From positions 102,575-166,574 of the forward strand of contig NZ_JBNLBH010000136.1 of the NCBI RefSeq assembly GCF_050303215.1: a DNA stretch of 64,000 nt. The letters run 5' to 3'. The notes below the pieces were generated by a model that worked only from the letters and a program-made list of their open reading frames with translations, did no database searches and was not told the DNA's origin. The DNA comes from Haliangium sp050303215. GTDB taxonomy: Bacteria; Myxococcota_A; Polyangia; Haliangiales; Haliangiaceae. Shown here in pieces: positions 58,768 through 64,000 of the stretch (positions are counted from its first letter, which is position 1; each line of letters begins with the position of its first letter). The position numbers and the translations under genes are program-made.

Positions 58768-61700
58768 CTTGGGGGTGCGGCGCGGCCTGGTCGCCCTGAG
58801 CAAGGCCGACCTGGTCGACGACGAGTGGTTGGCGCTCATGGCCGAAGAGGTGCGCGAGGGCCTGGCCCAGAGCTTCCTGGCCGAGGCCGCGATCGTGCCC
58901 GTGAGCGCGCGCACCGGGGCCGGGCTCGACGCCCTCCGGTCCGAGCTGGTGCGGCTCACCCGGGCCCTGCCCGCGCGCGACGCCGGGGGCGCGTTCCGGC
59001 TCCCGTTCGACCGGGTGTTCACCATCCGCGGCTTCGGCACCGTGGTCACGGGCACGATCCTGGGCGGCGAGATCGGGCTCGGCGATACCGTGGTGGTGCA
59101 CCCCCGCGGGCTCGAGGCCAAGGTGCGCGGCATCGAAGTCCACGGCGACGCCTGCGACCGGGCCCGGGCCGGCATGCGCTGCGCCCTCAACCTGTCGGGC
59201 GTGGCCCGCGAGGACCTGCGCCGCGGCGATATGTTATCGGTACCGGGCGCGGTCGCGCCGTCGCACATCATCGACGCCCGGTTCCGCTACCTGCGCACCA
59301 GCAAGACCCCCCTGGGGCGACGCTCGCGGGTGCTGTTCCACCACGCCACCGCCCAGCTCATGGCCACCCTGGTGCTGGTCGATGCCGACCAGCTCAGCCC
59401 GGGCGAAGAGGGCCTGGTGCAGCTCCGGCTCGACATCGACGAGCCCATCGCGGCCCTGCCCGGCGACCGCTTCATCGCCCGCGGCTTCGTGCTCCAAGAC
59501 CACTACGGCACCACCATCGGCGGGGGCGAGATCGTGCGCGTCAAGGCCCCCAAAGTGCGGCGCTCGGCCGAAGGCGCGGCCGACACCATCCGCCGCATGG
59601 CCGAGGCCGCGTTCGACGAGCGGGTGGCGCTGGAGGTCAAGGCGTCGTCGTTCGCCGGCACCGATGAGCATGAACTCGGCCGCCGTCTGGGCCACGGCCG
59701 CGACCCGCTCCGGGCCGCGATCGAGCGCCTGGCCGAGGCCGGCGAGATCGTCGTCGCCGCGGGCGGAGGCGACGCCGCCGACGTGCTGTGTCACGCCGAG
59801 ACCTTCGCCGGGCTGGAGAAGCAGGCCCTCGACCTGCTCGACGGCTTCCACGCCGACAACCCCCACAGCGACGGCATGAGCCGGCAGGAGCTGCGCTCGC
59901 GCCTGCCCTCGTCGCTGCCGGCGCGCATGTACGAGGCCATGCTCGCGGCCCTGGTCCGGCGCGGCGCGGTCACGGTCGACGCCGACCTGGTCCGCCGGGC
60001 CAGCCGCCGCAGCCTGCGCGCACCGGCGCCGCTGTCGGCGCTCGAGCAGACCATCCTGGACGAGTTCACGCGCTGGGGCGTGACCCCCGAGCGGCCCAAG
60101 CAGGTCCCGGCCGCAGTGGGTGTGGCCCCGGGCGAGGCCAAAGCGGCCATGGACAAGCTGCTCAAGCAAGGCCACTTGGTCAAGATCAAGCCCGACCTGT
60201 ATCTAGAGGCCAAGGCGCTGGATCAGCTCCGCCAGGCGCTCGAGCGCCACCTCGACCAGCACCAGCAGATCACGCCGGCGGAGTGGAAGTCCATCACCGG
60301 GGCCTCGCGCAAGTTCTCCATCCCCCTGGCCGAGTACTTCGACGCCGAGAAGCTGACCCTGCGTGTGGGCGACATCCGCAAGCGCCGGGGCTGACGCTCG
60401 TCCATCGCGACGGGCGACGTCCCCCGTCGGGTCGACCACGTCCCGCGTCGGGACCGCGGTCGTTCAACGCCCGGCCGAGGGCCGCTCCGAGGACGGTTCG
60501 GCCGGGATGGCGTCACTGTAGGTCCACTCGTTGGGTAGGATGCGCTACACTGGCTCCGTCGCGGACCAGCGCACGCCAATCATGAAACGCGGTAGTATCA
60601 TCGCCTCGCGGTTCGAGATCCTGGCCCGCTTGCGGGCACGAGGCGGCAGTCAAGTGTTCGCCGGCCGCGATCGGGTCTCCGGTCAGTCGGTAGCGATCAA
60701 GATCCTCGAAGAGGGCACCTACGAGGCCGAGCGCTTCGCCCGCGAGGTCACGCTGCTGATCGAGCAGCGGCACCCGGGCATCGTCCGCTACATCGCGCAC
60801 GGGACCATCGGGCGGCGGCCGTATCTGGTCATGGAGTGGGTGAAGGGGCGGACCCTGGCCCACTTCTTGTCCACTGGCTTGACCCTGCGCGAGAGCGTGG
60901 AGGTCACCCGCCGGGTGGCCGAGGCGCTGGCGTCGGTGCACCTGCGCGGGGTGGTGCACCGGGACGTGCAGCCGTCGAACATCGTGTTCGTGGATGGTCA
61001 ACTCGACCGGGTCAAGCTGGTCGATTTCGGCTTCGCCCGCCGGGTCGGGCAGCCGGGCACGACCCGCACCGGCACCATCATCGGCACCCCCGGCTACCTG
61101 TCGCCGGAGCAAGCGCGCGGGGACTGGGACGTGGATGCGCGCACGGATGTGTTCGCGCTCGGCTGCGTGCTGTACACCTGCCTGTGCGGGCATCCGCCCT
61201 TCACGGCCCAGCACCTGCTGGCCACGTTGATCTCGGTGGTGTTCCAGGAGCCGTGGCCGCTGGAGATGTTCTGCCCCGAGGCGCACGAGCCGTTGCGCAG
61301 CTTGGTTCGGCGGATGCTGGCTAAGGATCGCCTGGCCCGGCCGGTGAATGCGGCGGTGGTGGCCGAGGATCTGGCCGATCTGGTCGATCTACCCGACACC
61401 CCCCGGCGGCCGCACGCGCCGAGCGCGTCGGCCCTGTTCAGCAACCTGGCCGAGCTGAGCACGGCCGCGCCGACGCGGCCGGCGGTGCCGTCGGCGATGC
61501 CGCCGTTCCTGACCACGGGCGAGAGCGACCAGCCGACGCCACTGTTCCTGCTGGTCGCGCTCGACCGCGAGCCGGTCGGCCCGGGGGAGCAGCCGCCCGA
61601 GAGTCTGCGCGGCATGACCGCGCAGACGGGGGGCGCCATCGACATCATCCAACAACACCGGGGAGAAGCGGCGCTGCTCGCCGATGGGACCTTGGTAGCC

Positions 61701-64000
61701 AAGTTCGCGAGCGGGCCGGAGGCGCCGATGGCGGCGGCCCGGTGCGCGTTACAGATCCGCGCGCTGCTGCCCGACGCGCCCATCGTGCTGGGCGAGGGCG
61801 GGGCTCCGTCTCCCAGCACCAGCCTCGACGCGCTGGTCCAGCTCTTGATAGAAGAGTCGTTCCAGGGCGTGCTCGATGACGGCGATGACCCTCCGCGCGG
61901 TCCGCGGGTCCGGCTCGGCAGCGCGCTGGCCGAGCACGTGACCGGGGATTTGATGATCGAGCGCCGTGGCGCAGGTGAGTACTTACTGGCCCGAGGGTCG
62001 GTGTGAGCGGAGACCGGCGGGGTCCGAGCCTCCGGGTGCCTGCGGGTGCAATAGGACATGCTCGACGAACTGCAGAAGAAGAAGCTGGAGCACTTGTTCC
62101 ACGTTCTCGACGCCAACGAGAACGGTCGCCTCGAACAGGCTGACTTCACCGCGGTGGCCCACCGCCTGGCCGATCAGCGGGGCTGGGCGCGGGACGCGCC
62201 CGAACGAGCGGCGCTGGAGACGGGCTACCTGCGGCTGTGGAGCGCGATCCTGAGCGACGCGGACCGGAATCACGATGGGATGGTGAGTATGCTGGAGTGG
62301 CTGCAGTGGCACGAGCTGATGCTGAGCCGGGAGTCGGTGTTCAATCACGTGATCATGGACATGGCGCGATGGCTGTTCGAGGCCTGCGACGCGGACGGGG
62401 ATGGGCGAATCTCGGGCGACGACTATCAGCGGCTGTTCCGGGCCCACGCGCTGGCCGAAGACGCGAGCGCGGACTGCTTCGCGCGCCTGGACAGCAACGG
62501 AGATGGGTTCTTGTCGAAGGCGGAGGTGTTCGCAGGGATCCGCGAGTTCTACTTCAGCACCGACCCGAGGGCGCCGGGGAACTGTCTGTTCGGCGCGTTG
62601 GAGTGAGGGGGGCGCTGATGGGCCGCATCTATCTATCGCCGCCGGACGTGGGGCCGCGGGAACGCGAGCTGCTGCTGGAAGCGTTCGACTCGGGCTGGCT
62701 GGCGCCGCTGGGGCCGCAGGTGGATGGATTCGAGCGGGAGTTCGCAGCCGCGGTGGGGTGCTCGCACGCGGCCGCGCTGGCCAGCGGAACGGCGGCGCTG
62801 CACCTGGCGCTGCGGCTGGTGGGCGTCGAGCCGGGGGACGAGGTGATCACGGCGACGCTCACCTTCGTGGCCACGGTGAACGCGGCGGTGTATCTGGGCG
62901 CGCGGCCGGTGCTGGTGGATTGTGATCCGGGGTCTTGGACGCTGGATCCGGATCTGCTGGCCGAGGAGTTGGAGGCGTGCGCGCGCCGGGGACGGCTGCC
63001 GCGGGCGGTGGTGGCGGTGGATCTGTATGGGCAGTGCGCGGATTACGATCGTATCCGGGGGCTGTGTGAGCGCTATGGGATCGCGCTGGTCGAGGACGCG
63101 GCCGAGGCGCTGGGGGCGCGCTATCGGGGGCGGTGCGCGGGGAGTTTGGGGGACGTTGGGGTGTTCTCGTTCAATGGGAACAAGATCATCACGACCTCGG
63201 GTGGGGGGATGCTGGTGGCGGATCGAGAACCCCTGGTGGCGCGGGCGCGGTTCTTGGCGACCCAGGCGCGGGAGAAGGCGCCGCACTATCAGCATGAGGT
63301 GCTAGGCTACAACTATCGGATGAGCAATCTGTTGGCCGCGGTGGGGCGTGCTCAGCTCGAAGGTCTGGACGCCCGGGTAGCGCGGCGGCGGGAGATCCGA
63401 GAGGTCTATCGGCACGGGCTCGGAGATCTGGCGGGGATCGAGTTCATGCCGCAGGCGGTGTATGGTGAGCCGTCTTGGTGGCTGACGTGCATCACGGTGG
63501 ACGCGGCCCGGTTCGGGGCCACGCGAGAGGATATTCGGCTGCACTTGGAAACCTGCAATATCGAGTCGCGACCAGTGTGGAAGCCGATGCACATGCAGCC
63601 GCTGTACGCGGGTTGTCGGAGGCGCGGGGGCGCGGTGGCGGAGAGGCTGTTCGAGACCGGGCTGTGCCTGCCCAGCGGGTCCGGCATGAGCGATGACGAT
63701 CTGGCTCGTGTGATCACGGAAATCCGGGCGGTGCCGAGGCTGGCCGCGGGACGGTAGCGGAAGCCGGCACGGCAAAGTAGGCCGGCGGCGCGTAGGCACC
63801 GACCGGCCAATCGTAGGCACCGACCGGCCAATCGTAGGCACCGACCGGCCAATCGTAGGCACCGACCGACCAATCGTAGGCACCGACCGGCAAATCGTAG
63901 GCACCGACCGGTCAATCGTAGGCACCGACCGGCCAATCGTAGGCACCGACCGACCAATCGTAGGCACCGACCGGCCAATCGTAGGCACCGACCGACCAAT

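Overview
The window is a continuous, strongly G+C-rich stretch of a bacterial chromosome. Its gene content points to the Myxococcota (a Haliangium-, Kofleria- or Nannocystis-like myxobacterium). The signs are many lipoproteins with Asp/Pro/Ala-rich linkers, an AgmX/PglI-type C-terminal protein, a MopE-type metal-binding motif, delta-60 repeats, eukaryote-like Ser/Thr kinases, an FHA-domain sigma54 activator, EF-hands and somatomedin-B domains. The taxon is inferred from gene content only; there is no rRNA gene here.

Region 1 (1-11000). After the start of a truncated membrane protein, two tandem secreted lipoprotein endonucleases (somatomedin-B plus endonuclease I) are followed, all on the + strand, by a BMP-type nucleoside-binding lipoprotein, its ABC ATPase and two permeases, a Tsx-type outer-membrane nucleoside channel and a lipoprotein 5'-nucleotidase. 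Together these would cover every step from extracellular nucleic acid to nucleoside import. This is the most coherent candidate system in the window.

Region 2 (11000-28000). Mixed metabolic and envelope genes: a small lipoprotein, an acyl-CoA carboxylase beta subunit, an Acg-type nitroreductase-like protein, an alpha/beta hydrolase, a basic winged-helix DNA-binding protein, a nucleotidyltransferase-domain protein, a membrane-anchored beta-lactamase-family protein, a delta-60 lipoprotein, a large secreted lipoprotein, GlgX, a RibD-C-like reductase and a YdjM-type membrane protein.

Region 3 (28000-42000). A PadR regulator is coupled to a TolQ-like membrane protein, next to palindromic sites. 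PpsR follows, then a radical SAM/SPASM protein overlapping a small one-helix protein and an AgmX-like secreted protein. Next come a multi-receiver response regulator, an M19-type dipeptidase followed by an unusual array of covarying hairpins, a MopE-motif lipoprotein, a membrane metallophosphoesterase and a tRNA-His.

Region 4 (42000-52300). One TolQ-like and two TolR-like proteins form a motor operon, with a HEAT-repeat lipoprotein beyond a strong terminator. A large Ser/Thr kinase is divergent from an FHA-sigma54 activator, and PlsY follows.

Region 5 (52300-64000). A complete, tightly packed hypABFCDE hydrogenase-maturation operon is divergent from selB; no hydrogenase structural gene is in view. 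Then come a kinase-like protein lacking the catalytic-loop Lys, a four-EF-hand protein, a DegT-family aminotransferase, and a 21-bp tandem repeat that runs off the window end.
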